Below the pieces are notes generated by a model, which ran no database searches, had not been told where the DNA came from, and was given only the letters and a program-made list of their open reading frames with translations. Below, piece after piece: positions 8,057-16,087 of a stretch of 64,000 bases of DNA (position 1 is the first letter of the stretch; the number at the start of each line of letters is the position of its first letter). Both the position numbers and the translations under genes were made by a program. The DNA comes from Maribacter aquimaris (GTDB lineage: Bacteria; Bacteroidota; Bacteroidia; Flavobacteriales; Flavobacteriaceae): contig NZ_JABTCF010000006.1 of NCBI RefSeq assembly GCF_014596745.1, forward strand, positions 124,001-188,000, read 5' to 3'.

Positions 8057-9829
8057 TTATTCCACAATTTCCATCTTTTTCAACAAGAAGGAAGCATTCA
8101 TATTCTGACAAATACCTTTTTTAAGCGTATAATCGAAATGAAGCTCATTATCGATGATTTCGGCATCAAAATAATAATTGGCAACTTGTGGTAAATCCTT
8201 AGCTACCTCACAAAGACTCAAGTCATGGGTGGCAATGATTCCTGTGGATTTGGATGCTACCAATTTCTCCACGAATTTTCGAGATCCAATGGCCTTGTCC
8301 GTGCTATTGGTGCCCTTTAAAATTTCATCCAAAATGATAAAATAACGGTCTTTTTGAATTTCATCCACAATGAATTTCAGGCGTTTCAACTCAGAGAAAA
8401 AGTACGATTCGTCATCGGCCAAGGAATCCGAGGTCCGCATACTGGTAATCAATTTTATCGGAGCGTATTCCGAAGTGGAGGCACATACGGGCAATCCTAC
8501 GTTGGCCATAACAATCTGAAGGGACACTGTTCTTAAAAAGGTACTCTTCCCAGCCATATTGGCCCCGGTGATGATAAAGAATTGCTCCTTATCTATTTGA
8601 AAATCATTCAAAACACTTTTCTTCGGATCCAGTAAGGGATGACCGGCCTTAGTTGGTTTTAGAACAACATTTTCATTTTCGATCTTTGGAAAAGCGTAGT
8701 GTGGATGGTTATAAGCGAAATTGCCCAAACTATTATAAGCATCAAAAAAAATGACAACATTGAACCAAGCTTCCACATTGCCTCCATGGCTTTGGATCCA
8801 ATTCTCCAACTTAAAAGATTGCCGTAAATCCCATAGCAAAAGGCCATTCCCCAAAAATCCGAAAATCATATTGTTTCTTTGGTCAAAGGCATTCAAGATC
8901 TTGGAGAACTCCTCCAAGATTTTTGATGTCGGCTCTTTATCCCGCAAAACGGCAGTTTGCTGTTCTTTCAATAATCCGGCTGAAAATTCGGTGCTTTCCA
9001 ACTGCATTATCAATTTTTGATATTGGTGAAAAGTACTTTGCACCTTCGAGGTATCTGCGGATAATTTATTTATCCTTTTTAAATACCGCCCAGTAATCCC
9101 AAGTCCTAAAAAGTACCAAAAAACAACGCCCCATCCATTTAGTAAGTCCATGAAATACAGGGTGACCAACGCCACCGAAACCAATGAGAAAACGGTTGGC
9201 AAAAAGGACATGTATTTCGGCACAAAAACCTGATATCCTTTCAACCATTTGATAATGACGTTAAATGGCGTCTCTGTTTTTACCAAGCTCGCCACGGCAG
9301 AAAACCCTTGTCTCCATTTTGGTTTCTGACCCAATTCATCGATAGCTTCCTGTTTGGCGGGAATGCCCTCAATATCATTTTCCAACAATAATGATGAAAA
9401 ATACGCTCCCCCTTCCTTCAAGGCTGTTCGGTTTGCATATTGATAAAAAGACCCTTTCCCAAAAAGGTCAATATCCTGACAAAAGTAATGATCGTCCCTA
9501 TTGAATTCCTTACCCTCCGGTAGATGATGGAATTTGCGTTCCAACACTTCAATCTCCGTAGTATTTATGTGAAGCAGGGCCTTAATCCGATCCCGCTTAT
9601 ATTGCAAATCGGAATGTCGTGAAACCAAGAAAATGAAAAGCACAATAGTACCTACGATGATACCTGCCACTAATTTTCCATTCCCATAAGCAAAATAAAT
9701 ACCGACAACCGCGATACAAAAAATAGCCAATCGCAGCATACTCGATGCATACAATCGCTTTTTTACTTGGGATAACTGATGTTTATATTCTGAAATCTGT
9801 TCGTTGTAGAACGATAAAGGCTCTTGCAT
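8057..9829 (-). CDS. membrane-associated MutS-like ATPase
   Basis: A 590-residue protein whose C-terminal 180 residues are the MutS ATPase domain: Walker A GANMAGKST (422-430), SYFFSELKRL, Walker B IILDEILKGTNSTDK and the following ATHDLSL switch. Unlike true MutS there is no mismatch-binding N-domain with its Phe-x-Glu motif. Instead two pairs of hydrophobic segments (about 31-48 and 52-70, 208-227 and 233-250) suggest membrane attachment, followed by a helical core/clamp-like region. Such MutS-related proteins are common in Bacteroidota and their role is unknown; they should not be read as mismatch repair MutS. Confidence 0.85.
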   Translation of the reverse strand: MQEPLSFYNEQISEYKHQLSQVKKRLYASSMLRLAIFCIAVVGIYFAYGNGKLVAGIIVGTIVLFIFLVSRHSDLQYKRDRIKALLHINTTEIEVLERKFHHLPEGKEFNRDDHYFCQDIDLFGKGSFYQYANRTALKEGGAYFSSLLLENDIEGIPAKQEAIDELGQKPKWRQGFSAVASLVKTETPFNVIIKWLKGYQVFVPKYMSFLPTVFSLVSVALVTLYFMDLLNGWGVVFWYFLGLGITGRYLKRINKLSADTSKVQSTFHQYQKLIMQLESTEFSAGLLKEQQTAVLRDKEPTSKILEEFSKILNAFDQRNNMIFGFLGNGLLLWDLRQSFKLENWIQSHGGNVEAWFNVVIFFDAYNSLGNFAYNHPHYAFPKIENENVVLKPTKAGHPLLDPKKSVLNDFQIDKEQFFIITGANMAGKSTFLRTVSLQIVMANVGLPVCASTSEYAPIKLITSMRTSDSLADDESYFFSELKRLKFIVDEIQKDRYFIILDEILKGTNSTDKAIGSRKFVEKLVASKSTGIIATHDLSLCEVAKDLPQVANYYFDAEIIDNELHFDYTLKKGICQNMNASFLLKKMEIVE

Positions 9830-9872
9830 TGGGGCGGTAACTTATTTGATTGGTAAATATAAGGAAACCATC

Positions 9873-10346
9873 CTAGCTTTTGGTCATGCCACTAAGCATT
9901 GCAATCTGTCCCAAATGATAAATATCGTGTTGGGAAACACTTCTTAGAATAACACCGAAAACATAGTTTTTACCGGGTACTTTTTTATTTAAAACCGAAT
10001 CATTACTATCCGCCAATAGCCCCAAAAGTTCTTTTTGTGTTTGCCTGATCCCCTGTTTTAACCGTTCCCATTCCTTTTCGTTGCCAACAGTGATCGGGAC
10101 CCAGTTGTTCAATGTATCGATAATGACATCATAATCGGCATCACCCTGTAATTTTTTAATGACAAAAATGCGCCAATTGATTATATGCTGTAACACAACG
10201 GCAATCGTCTTATCCCCATACATTCGATCATTGACAATATGCCAATCGACGGTATCGAGTTTTGTCATGACAGCATCCCCATACCCGGGCCTGCCATCAA
10301 AGCATTCCTTTAAATCATGGATTATGTATTCCAAATTCGTCCGCAT
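9873..10346 (-). CDS. DinB-family protein
   Basis: A 157-residue four-helix protein of the DinB/YfiT type. Three metal-binding His positions can be seen: HIVND near 32, VLQHIINW near 53 and QHDIYHLGQI near the C-terminus, the last being the family hallmark. These proteins bind a divalent metal; many act as thiol-dependent transferases, but the substrate here is unknown. The start lies three bases after the stop of the YjbR-type gene, as the last gene of a tightly packed minus-strand block running from 12085 down to 9873. Confidence 0.85.
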   Translation of the reverse strand: MRTNLEYIIHDLKECFDGRPGYGDAVMTKLDTVDWHIVNDRMYGDKTIAVVLQHIINWRIFVIKKLQGDADYDVIIDTLNNWVPITVGNEKEWERLKQGIRQTQKELLGLLADSNDSVLNKKVPGKNYVFGVILRSVSQHDIYHLGQIAMLSGMTKS

Positions 10347-10349
10347 AAC

Positions 10350-10709
10350 TCATCCTAAGGCATCAAATTCCGCCTTAAGCTTTTTGGTGAATTTCGAAAC
10401 TACCAAATCATGGGAATGATCCACCAAATCCAATATCAACTTCGGCGGCAGATTCCCCAGAAGAACGGTATTCCAATGCACCTTACTCATGTGATAACCG
10501 GGAATAACATCACCATCATATTCTTCCCTTAAGGCAATGGCCCGTTCAGGATCACACTTTAAATTGACTTGGGACGGAAGCCGCTCCAATGCAACCAAAG
10601 CAAACATCTTGCCCATGACCTTGAACACCAAGGTCTTTTCATCAAAAGGAAACTCCTCGGTAATCCCTTTTTTGGAAATGCAATACTCCCTGAATTCCTC
10701 TATGTTCAT
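10350..10709 (-). CDS. MmcQ/YjbR-family protein
   Basis: A 119-residue protein of the YjbR/CyaY-like fold. The hallmark LKCDPERAIALREEYDG (about 49-65) and PGYHMSKVHWNTVLL (about 69-83) are present at the expected places. Members are called DNA-binding-like but have no proven function. The gene is packed between the Dabb gene (11 bases upstream) and the DinB gene (3 bases downstream), so co-transcription is likely. Confidence 0.88.
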   Translation of the reverse strand: MNIEEFREYCISKKGITEEFPFDEKTLVFKVMGKMFALVALERLPSQVNLKCDPERAIALREEYDGDVIPGYHMSKVHWNTVLLGNLPPKLILDLVDHSHDLVVSKFTKKLKAEFDALG

Positions 10710-10720
10710 ATCCTATATAT

Positions 10721-11113
10721 CTAAATACCTTTGGAATCGTACACTACGACCTTGGCCCAAAGGTGGCCTACCTCCTTTATAAACAATTTATGGGGTGCCT
10801 CATCCTGGTATTTTTGCTGTGCCTCTGCAGATTCAAAAGTAACAATCAAGGAATAGGTAAAAGAACCATCGACCACATCCCTACTGGCCCTTGGAGGGGT
10901 ACCAATGAACTTGGTCTTGGCATAGGCCGAAGCCTCCATAAATTTTTGTAGGGATGTTTCAAAAGCCGCACGGTCTTCCTGGCTATCAGGATTGTGCAAC
11001 CAAAAATAAACGGTATGTACAAAACTAGTATCGAAATTCCCCATAGTATTGTCTGTTTGGCCATAACCGACCATGCTGAAGGTGATAAGCAATACGGTTA
11101 ATACGATTTTCAT
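10721..11113 (-). CDS. exported Dabb-domain (stress-responsive A/B barrel) protein
   Basis: A 130-residue product with a signal peptide (MKIVLTVLLITFSMVGYGQ, cleavage after about residue 18) followed by a dimeric ferredoxin-like A/B barrel domain: FVHTVYFWLHNP, then FIGTPP and a terminal HLWAKVVVYDS. The longer frame to 11173 has no signal at its start and overlaps the upstream gene. The ATG at 11113 shares ATGA with the stop of the DUF4230 gene, indicating translational coupling. Dabb proteins vary in function; a secreted form is common in Bacteroidota and its job is unknown. Confidence 0.85.
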   Translation of the reverse strand: MKIVLTVLLITFSMVGYGQTDNTMGNFDTSFVHTVYFWLHNPDSQEDRAAFETSLQKFMEASAYAKTKFIGTPPRASRDVVDGSFTYSLIVTFESAEAQQKYQDEAPHKLFIKEVGHLWAKVVVYDSKGI

Positions 11114-11733
11114 AAGTCCAATAATTTTTTTTGTTTTCCTTCTATCTTCAAAGCGGAGTAATCCAATTTCCACCCTATGGTCTCAACGATCTTCTCAATC
11201 AACAATACTGCCTCCAAGGCCTCTCGTTTTGCCGTTTCCATTAAGCCGCTCTCCGGTATTTTCTCCATGATATGCTTTCTGGCCTCCTTATTCAATGACG
11301 TAAGATCATTCGGGGTAAACGTATTGAAGAGTCCGTTTTGGATATCATAAAACTCCAATTCGGGCTCTATGGAAAGTACTTCGGGATCAGGAAAATTCGT
11401 CAGGATGATTTTCTTCTTATCGTTATCGGCATGCATCAATATCTTCTGTAGATCGTATCCGATCAGGGCTTTGGCATTGATGACGATCAAGGCTTTCTTT
11501 TTACTGCTCACCAAGCTTAGAAAACGCTCCTTGGTATTTTCGTACTTATAGATTTCGGCAAAATCACCTTCCACCGAAATGAGCTTACAAACACTTTTTA
11601 TCTTTTCCAAAAGCACGGTCGATTGATGCTCTGTAAGCTCCTTGCTCTTCTTTTTCCTGAACATGGAAAACATCCAATACATAAGTATGGCACCAAGGAT
11701 GAGCCCTAAAAATATCTCTAAAATACTATCCAT
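11110..11733 (-). CDS. DUF4230 membrane-anchored protein
   Basis: A 207-residue protein with one N-terminal transmembrane helix (about 5-24), a basic stop-transfer (FRKKKSK), and a DUF4230 domain of alternating strands and helices facing the outside or the cytoplasm. The segment KALIVINAKALIGYDLQKI is typical of the family. Function unknown. It overlaps the DUF4260 gene upstream by eight bases and the Dabb gene downstream by four, so it sits in the middle of a coupled operon. Confidence 0.8.
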   Translation of the reverse strand: MDSILEIFLGLILGAILMYWMFSMFRKKKSKELTEHQSTVLLEKIKSVCKLISVEGDFAEIYKYENTKERFLSLVSSKKKALIVINAKALIGYDLQKILMHADNDKKKIILTNFPDPEVLSIEPELEFYDIQNGLFNTFTPNDLTSLNKEARKHIMEKIPESGLMETAKREALEAVLLIEKIVETIGWKLDYSALKIEGKQKKLLDL

Positions 11734-12085
11734 TTTTATTTCCGATTTCCCCTAAATGGGTATACTTGAATCCCTTATTATATTTTAACCCATATCCCAA
11801 CACCCTATCCAACGCGGCATGGGAAAATACAATAACCCCTATCAATTGAACAATGGGGGATGAAAAATACATTCCGGCAAAATATAAAATTATGGCCAAA
11901 CCTTTATGATGAAAAAGGTTATACATCATTGCGCCTATTTTATTTCCAAACAAATACCCTGCCATTCCAATATCGGGGGTGAGTATCAAAACCAAAAACA
12001 ACCACCATGGGTACCCCAATAAACCGAACATGAAAATACCGAGGGTAAGCATCATGAACTCTTCCAATTTTATCAATGTTTTCAT
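11726..12085 (-). CDS. DUF4260 membrane protein
   Basis: A 119-residue protein with four hydrophobic segments. Motifs include PDIGMAGYL, an NLFHHKGLAI segment with paired His, and FSHAALDRVLGYGLKY near the C-terminus, which together define DUF4260. The open frame extends to TTG at 12124, but ATG at 12085 gives the compact start MKTLIKLEEF. Function unknown; conserved His and Asp residues hint at metal or heme contact, which is inference only. First gene of the coupled block with the DUF4230 and Dabb genes. Confidence 0.82.
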   Translation of the reverse strand: MKTLIKLEEFMMLTLGIFMFGLLGYPWWLFLVLILTPDIGMAGYLFGNKIGAMMYNLFHHKGLAIILYFAGMYFSSPIVQLIGVIVFSHAALDRVLGYGLKYNKGFKYTHLGEIGNKNG

Positions 12086-12159
12086 CAACTTGCTTTTAAA
12101 TTCGTCACTACTAAGGCCAAACAAAGCATTGGCAACAGCACCAAAGATAACACTCCTAC

Positions 12160-12918
12160 CTATTCGGACACTTCTATGTTTGCGTATAATACCGGTCTAC
12201 TGGGCGATGCGTCGTTCTCAAAAGGCGCCACTTGTAAATTAAGGAAATATGTGCCGTCCTCAATACTATTGTGCACATAAATGAATTCAGTTATGGTTGC
12301 TTGCTTTCGCATTTTACCATTTGCATTCCAAAAAGCCCTATGGGCTCGTAGTTCCCCACCATCCCTTTCCCTGTCTATCGAGGGCAGATCGACCAATAGA
12401 TGTTCCACACCCTTATCGACCAAGAATTTAGCGGCTTCCTCTGTTATATAAGGAGGATTCGTTTTCGAATACTGCTTGGAGAATTTATCCCTTAAATTGG
12501 GTAAGGTGCGTATGATAATCGCATCCCTTTTTTTGTTCCCAAAAGCATATTGTAGTTGTTTTTTCGAAATTATAAAATCTTCATTCACCTTCTCAGGGGC
12601 AATGGTTACCACCTCAGCATAAAAGAAATATCGATTCAGGTTTTTATTCACGGAATGGAATTCCTCTGTAATATGTCCCACACATTCGGTATGCGTCCCA
12701 TGCGCATGCGGATTAAACCAAATATCGTTGAAATTGACAGCAGCCCCTTGGGATACCGCCCCAACAAAATCGCCTAGGGTGTGCGGTTCTATCCGAGGGT
12801 GCGTAATATACCATGCATTTACATTGGATGCATTACCACGTATGGGAATGGATATATCAAGTGGATTTGAAAGATCTATCGTATGGTTTCTGTTATTAAC
12901 TTTCAGGGTTGCAAGCAT
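12160..12918 (-). CDS. cyclase-family metal-dependent hydrolase
   Basis: A 252-residue protein of the cyclase/kynurenine formamidase-like fold. The metal site is recognisable as NPHAHGTHTECVGHI (about 69-83), matching the HxGTHxDxPxH type but with Glu in place of the first Asp. A further conserved region HLLVDLPSIDRERDGG follows near residue 135-150. Family members hydrolyse amides or cyclise substrates using Zn or Mn; the substrate here is unknown. No tryptophan-degradation genes are nearby, so calling it formamidase would be speculative. Confidence 0.78.
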   Translation of the reverse strand: MLATLKVNNRNHTIDLSNPLDISIPIRGNASNVNAWYITHPRIEPHTLGDFVGAVSQGAAVNFNDIWFNPHAHGTHTECVGHITEEFHSVNKNLNRYFFYAEVVTIAPEKVNEDFIISKKQLQYAFGNKKRDAIIIRTLPNLRDKFSKQYSKTNPPYITEEAAKFLVDKGVEHLLVDLPSIDRERDGGELRAHRAFWNANGKMRKQATITEFIYVHNSIEDGTYFLNLQVAPFENDASPSRPVLYANIEVSE

Positions 12919-12927
12919 ATAAAAAAA

Positions 12928-12992
12928 GTCTCGTCGAGCGCAGTCGAGACGTACTGGGTTTAAGGGTTATTGGTTCTTGACCGCGCTCGAAC
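12928..12992. repeat. pair of REP-like palindromes
   Basis: Two copies of a short palindromic element between the cyclase gene and hemW. The first (12928-12950) has arms GTCTCG and CGAGAC around TCGAGCGCAGTCGA. The second (12973-12992) is GTTCTTGACCGCGCTCGAAC. Both match the core at 6879-6900, so at least three copies lie in this window, all intergenic. Confidence 0.65.
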
Positions 12993-13073
12993 AGCCAAAA
13001 ACCGATGTAAAAGGCTTCCTTACAATGATGGAACAATGTTCAGCATACGTGCAGTAGGAAGCAAATTTTAATT

Positions 13074-14207
13074 TCAACCTAAATTAATCATAAACAAATC
13101 GCTGGCAATCCCATCGACCAAGAACTTTCCTTTTTTTGTGGCAATCAGATGCCCATAAGTCACCACCAACAATTCCTGTTCTAAATATTTTTCCATCTGT
13201 CGGGTGATATATACATAGTATTTTTCACCGAATCCAGATCGGATCCTATCTAAAGAAACACCCCAAATGGTACGCAAACCGGTCATGACATACTCATTGT
13301 ACTTATCGGTCAGGGATAGTAGTTCACTGGTATTGGGCAACTCCCCTTCCCCAATGGCTTTAAGGTATTTCGGATTATTGGCTATATTCCAACTTCTGTT
13401 TTTTCCATCGTAGGAATGGGCAGAAGGACCAATACCCATATACTTTTCACCCAACCAATAGGCTGTGTTATTTTTAGAATAGAATTCTGGTTTTCCGAAG
13501 TTGGAAACCTCATAACAATCAAAACCAGCCTTGGTCAAAACATCGTAAAGTGTTTGAAAATGGATCTGGGCGAGCTCGTCATCCAATGGCTTTATCAATC
13601 CTTTTTTAATAAAAGTAGCCAATGCCGTTTTTGGCTCCACCGTCAAGGCATAGGAAGATATATGTGGAATGCCGAACGACAGGGCTTTTTGTATGTTTTG
13701 CCTCCATCGTGCATCACTCATTCCGGGAATACCGTAAATAAGGTCTATAGAGATATTATCAAAATATTTCGTCGCCTCCCCTATGGATTGCTCCGCCTCT
13801 TTGGCACTATGGGCCCGGTTCATCATTTTCAAATCTTCCTCGAAAAAGGATTGGACCCCAATGCTTAAACGATTAATACTACTTTGGGACAATTCCAGAA
13901 TTTTCCCCTGTGATAAGTCATCGGGGTTGGCCTCTAAGGTAATTTCCGGATTTTCGATGACTTTATAATTTGAGTAGACGGTTGCTATCAGATCATTGAT
14001 CTCGGTCGTCGTCAATACGGATGGTGTGCCCCCACCAAAATAAATGGTCGCTATAGTATCACCCTTGAATTCATCCTTTCGCAATACCAACTCTTGCTTT
14101 AAGGCTGCTATCATCGCATCTTTCTTCGCCATACTGGTCGAAAAATGAAAGTCACAATAGTGACAGGCCTGTTTGCAAAATGGAATATGGATGTAAATGC
14201 CGGACAT
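13074..14207 (-). CDS. hemW: radical SAM heme chaperone
   Basis: A 377-residue cytoplasmic protein with the radical SAM motif at the very N-terminus: C11-x3-C15-x2-C18 followed by Asp-Phe. That Cys-x3-Cys-x2-Cys-x-Phe pattern is characteristic of HemW and differs from coproporphyrinogen dehydrogenase HemN, which has a fourth Cys. YFGGGTPSVL (about 56-65), the SAM-binding LEANPDDL (about 94) and RLSIGVQSF follow in the usual order, and the C-terminal HemN-C domain is present. HemW inserts heme into respiratory proteins, which suits the oxidase genes in this window. Its start codon lies four bases from a heptamer array that forms its 5' leader. Confidence 0.92.
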   Translation of the reverse strand: MSGIYIHIPFCKQACHYCDFHFSTSMAKKDAMIAALKQELVLRKDEFKGDTIATIYFGGGTPSVLTTTEINDLIATVYSNYKVIENPEITLEANPDDLSQGKILELSQSSINRLSIGVQSFFEEDLKMMNRAHSAKEAEQSIGEATKYFDNISIDLIYGIPGMSDARWRQNIQKALSFGIPHISSYALTVEPKTALATFIKKGLIKPLDDELAQIHFQTLYDVLTKAGFDCYEVSNFGKPEFYSKNNTAYWLGEKYMGIGPSAHSYDGKNRSWNIANNPKYLKAIGEGELPNTSELLSLTDKYNEYVMTGLRTIWGVSLDRIRSGFGEKYYVYITRQMEKYLEQELLVVTYGHLIATKKGKFLVDGIASDLFMINLG

Positions 14208-14210
14208 AAT

Positions 14211-14294
14211 TCAGTTTTCAGTAGTCAGTAGTCAGTGGTCAGTAGTCAGTTTTCAGTGGTCAGTGGTCAGTGGTCAGTGGTCAGTGGTCAGTGG
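14211..14294. repeat. array of 12 heptamers (TCAGTNN)
   Basis: Twelve head-to-tail units of seven bases: TCAGTTT, TCAGTAG twice, TCAGTGG, TCAGTAG, TCAGTTT, then six TCAGTGG. The six identical units at one end suggest recent expansion by slippage. The array fills the leader of hemW (ATG at 14207, minus strand) and faces a second array at 14718-14780 of opposite orientation. Confidence 0.9.
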
Positions 14295-14305
14295 TATGGA
14301 CATAA

Positions 14306-14671
14306 TTATTTAGAGCCGAATTTCGCAGGATTGTTCATCATATAATTTATTAGTTTTCCAACTTCTTTACTTTTTAGAAACAAATCATCATATATCCCTT
14401 TATTAACATATCCGCATCCCAATGCGAATTCCAACCAACTTTGAGTTTCAAGATTTTCTGAATCGGCATCTGTTAATTTACTAATAAAATGTTTTGGGTA
14501 AATCCGCTTGGCGTAAGACTCTGCAATATTTGCCGAAACACTTCGTGATGATCTTCTTATTTGATCAGTTAACGAAAATCTCTCTTCAATAGGAAAATTT
14601 TTGGAGACCTCAAAAATGCGCATGGCAAGAGCAAATGATTTTTGATATGCTAAAAGTTCTTGAAATTTCAT
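14306..14671 (-). CDS. four-helix-bundle protein (S23/IVS-like family)
   Basis: A 121-residue all-helical protein. The sequence LLAYQKSFALAMRIFEVS, FSLTDQIRRSSRSVSANIAES, an aromatic/acidic third helix and EVGKLINYMM match the family first seen in 23S rRNA intervening sequences and related to the Avd proteins of diversity-generating retroelements. Members form pentameric barrels with a basic surface; no enzyme activity is known. It lies between hemW and ruvC, framed on both sides by seven-base arrays in opposite orientation. That makes it look like an inserted unit, not an operon member. No reverse transcriptase is nearby. Confidence 0.85.
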   Translation of the reverse strand: MKFQELLAYQKSFALAMRIFEVSKNFPIEERFSLTDQIRRSSRSVSANIAESYAKRIYPKHFISKLTDADSENLETQSWLEFALGCGYVNKGIYDDLFLKSKEVGKLINYMMNNPAKFGSK

Positions 14672-14717
14672 TTTAATATTATCAATTTTTAATACACCAG
14701 CTTTCTATCCTCTGCTA

Positions 14718-14780
14718 ACTGTTTACTGCCCACTGTTTACTACCCACTGTTTACTGTTCACTGTTTACTGTTCACTGCCC
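14718..14780. repeat. array of 9 heptamers (ACTGNNN)
   Basis: Nine seven-base units reading ACTGTTT, ACTGCCC, ACTGTTT, ACTACCC, ACTGTTT, ACTGTTC, ACTGTTT, ACTGTTC, ACTGCCC. The reverse complement carries CAGT, the core of the array at 14211-14294, so the two arrays are inverted around the four-helix-bundle gene. The array ends three bases before the stop codon of ruvC. Confidence 0.9.
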
Positions 14781-14783
14781 CCT

Positions 14784-15338
14784 TCACTTCTTCACCCTTT
14801 TCTCATTTTGTTTTACAAAAGCATCCCAGCCCGAATAGCTTTTTCCGATATCTATCTTACCCTCATTGTAAAAATGGCACACCGCAGCTGCGAGTCCGTC
14901 GGTACTATCCAGGTTTTTCGGTAAGGATTTCAATCCTAGGGTACTTTGCAACATTCGTGCGACTTGTTCCTTACTCGCATTTCCATTACCGGTAATCGCC
15001 ATCTTTATTTTCTTGGGCAGGTATTCCGTGATGGGAATCTGACGGGATAAACCTGCGGCCATCGCAACCCCTTGGGCACGACCCAATTTTAACATGGATT
15101 GTACATTTTTTCCAAAAAATGGGGCCTCTATGGCTATTTCATCGGGATGATACGTATCGATCAATTCGATGGTGCGCTCAAAGATGAGTTTAAGTTTGGT
15201 ATAGGGATCGTTATATTTCTGAAGTAATAATTCGTTCATTTGAACGAACTTCATTTTCTTGTTCTCCACTTTGATGATCCCAAAACCCATAATCGTGGTT
15301 CCTGGATCGATTCCCAATATGATTTTTTCGTTGGACAA
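14784..15338 (-). CDS. ruvC: Holliday junction resolvase RuvC
   Basis: A 184-residue endonuclease that cuts four-way junctions after RuvAB branch migration. The catalytic acidic residues are in place: Asp11 in GIDPGT, Glu71 in AIEAPFFGKN, and the C-terminal pair in LDSTDGLAAAVCH (about 144 and 147). The RAQGVAMAAG segment contacts DNA. The C-terminus is about ten residues longer than many RuvC proteins and strongly basic. The 3' end abuts a heptamer array. Confidence 0.95.
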   Translation of the reverse strand: MSNEKIILGIDPGTTIMGFGIIKVENKKMKFVQMNELLLQKYNDPYTKLKLIFERTIELIDTYHPDEIAIEAPFFGKNVQSMLKLGRAQGVAMAAGLSRQIPITEYLPKKIKMAITGNGNASKEQVARMLQSTLGLKSLPKNLDSTDGLAAAVCHFYNEGKIDIGKSYSGWDAFVKQNEKRVKK

Positions 15339-15400
15339 ATTTTTAAATATTAAGTGTTAGAAAACTACGTTGGCAATCTTAAGCTTTTCTGCGATGTACA

Positions 15401-15877
15401 TTAATTGGCACTGAGCACAATGGGTATCCTGAATTTCGCACGTACGGGTATACCCCTTTTCAATGCCGGTGCCAATGGTGGTAAGTTTCGTAGACTCTGT
15501 GAAATAATTCCGTCGAAATCGGGCATTGTCTTTTCGATCCCCTTATCCTTTTCAATATCCACGACGGTTATCTTCCCCTCTTGATCTATTAAGAAATCTA
15601 CATAAACCGTGGTATTCGTGTCAGGATCGATGACAAACTCGAACTCTTGTAAAGTTGCCGAAAAATGATTGAGCAATTCCCTCTCAAAACATTGTCGTTG
15701 CATTGTTTTTGAAGTTGACTCATCGCAATTTTCAAAAAGCGGATAGTTGTCAACATCATTCCAATCAATAGTAAGCATTTCCTTATTGACCAATTTTTGG
15801 GTCTTTGCCTCCTTGGATTCGAACAAACCGCAAGAAAAACAAGAACATAAAAGCAGTATGGCTAAAAACTTTCTCAT
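15401..15877 (-). CDS. lipoprotein with TonB-C-terminal-like domain
   Basis: A 158-residue product. MRKFLAILLLCSCFSCG is a lipoprotein signal with lipobox ending at Cys16 or so. The C-terminal half (TTVYVDFLIDQEGKITVVDI, then LPPLAPALKRGIPVRAKFRIPI) resembles the TonB C-terminal fold that Bacteroidota reuse in many periplasmic proteins. There is no N-terminal TonB transmembrane anchor or Pro-rich linker, so it is not a standard TonB. The frame opens three codons earlier, but ATG at 15877 starts the signal cleanly. Role unknown. Confidence 0.7.
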   Translation of the reverse strand: MRKFLAILLLCSCFSCGLFESKEAKTQKLVNKEMLTIDWNDVDNYPLFENCDESTSKTMQRQCFERELLNHFSATLQEFEFVIDPDTNTTVYVDFLIDQEGKITVVDIEKDKGIEKTMPDFDGIISQSLRNLPPLAPALKRGIPVRAKFRIPIVLSAN

Positions 15878-15940
15878 GAACCCCATTTCTAGGGCGGAAA
15901 TTACGATTTTTTAAGGAGCTTCACCAACTCCTTAATATAC

Positions 15941-15970
15941 AAAAAATAAGCCCCATTCATAAATGAGGCC
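15941..15970 (-). terminator. intrinsic terminator downstream of the TonB receptor
   Basis: On the minus strand GCCTCATT (15962-15969) pairs with AATGGGGC (15950-15957) across a four-base loop with one G-T pair, followed by TTATTTTTT. Another hairpin with arms TCCGCC/GGCGGA lies at 16056-16080, immediately after the receptor stop. Confidence 0.6.
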
Positions 15971-16087
15971 TATGCCTTTCCCTCCGACATAAAATTGCCT
16001 TGCCCCTGCCTTGTCTATGTTCAACTAATTTCTTTGTTGAAAAATGGATAATAAATCCGCCAGTGTAGCATACCGGCGGACTTATAT

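Noticed and set aside
8057-9829. Housekeeping DNA mismatch repair MutS
   Set aside because: No mismatch-recognition domain or Phe-x-Glu motif, only 590 residues, and predicted membrane segments.
12160-12918. Kynurenine formamidase KynB
   Set aside because: Same superfamily, but no kynurenine pathway genes are nearby and the metal motif differs at one ligand; kept as cyclase-family.
14211-14780. CRISPR-like or diversity-generating retroelement
   Set aside because: The units are seven bases without spacers, and there is no cas gene. The four-helix-bundle protein is Avd-like, but no reverse transcriptase or template repeat is present.
15401-15877. Energy-transducing TonB
   Set aside because: Has a lipoprotein signal, not the TonB membrane anchor and Pro-rich linker; only the C-terminal fold is similar.
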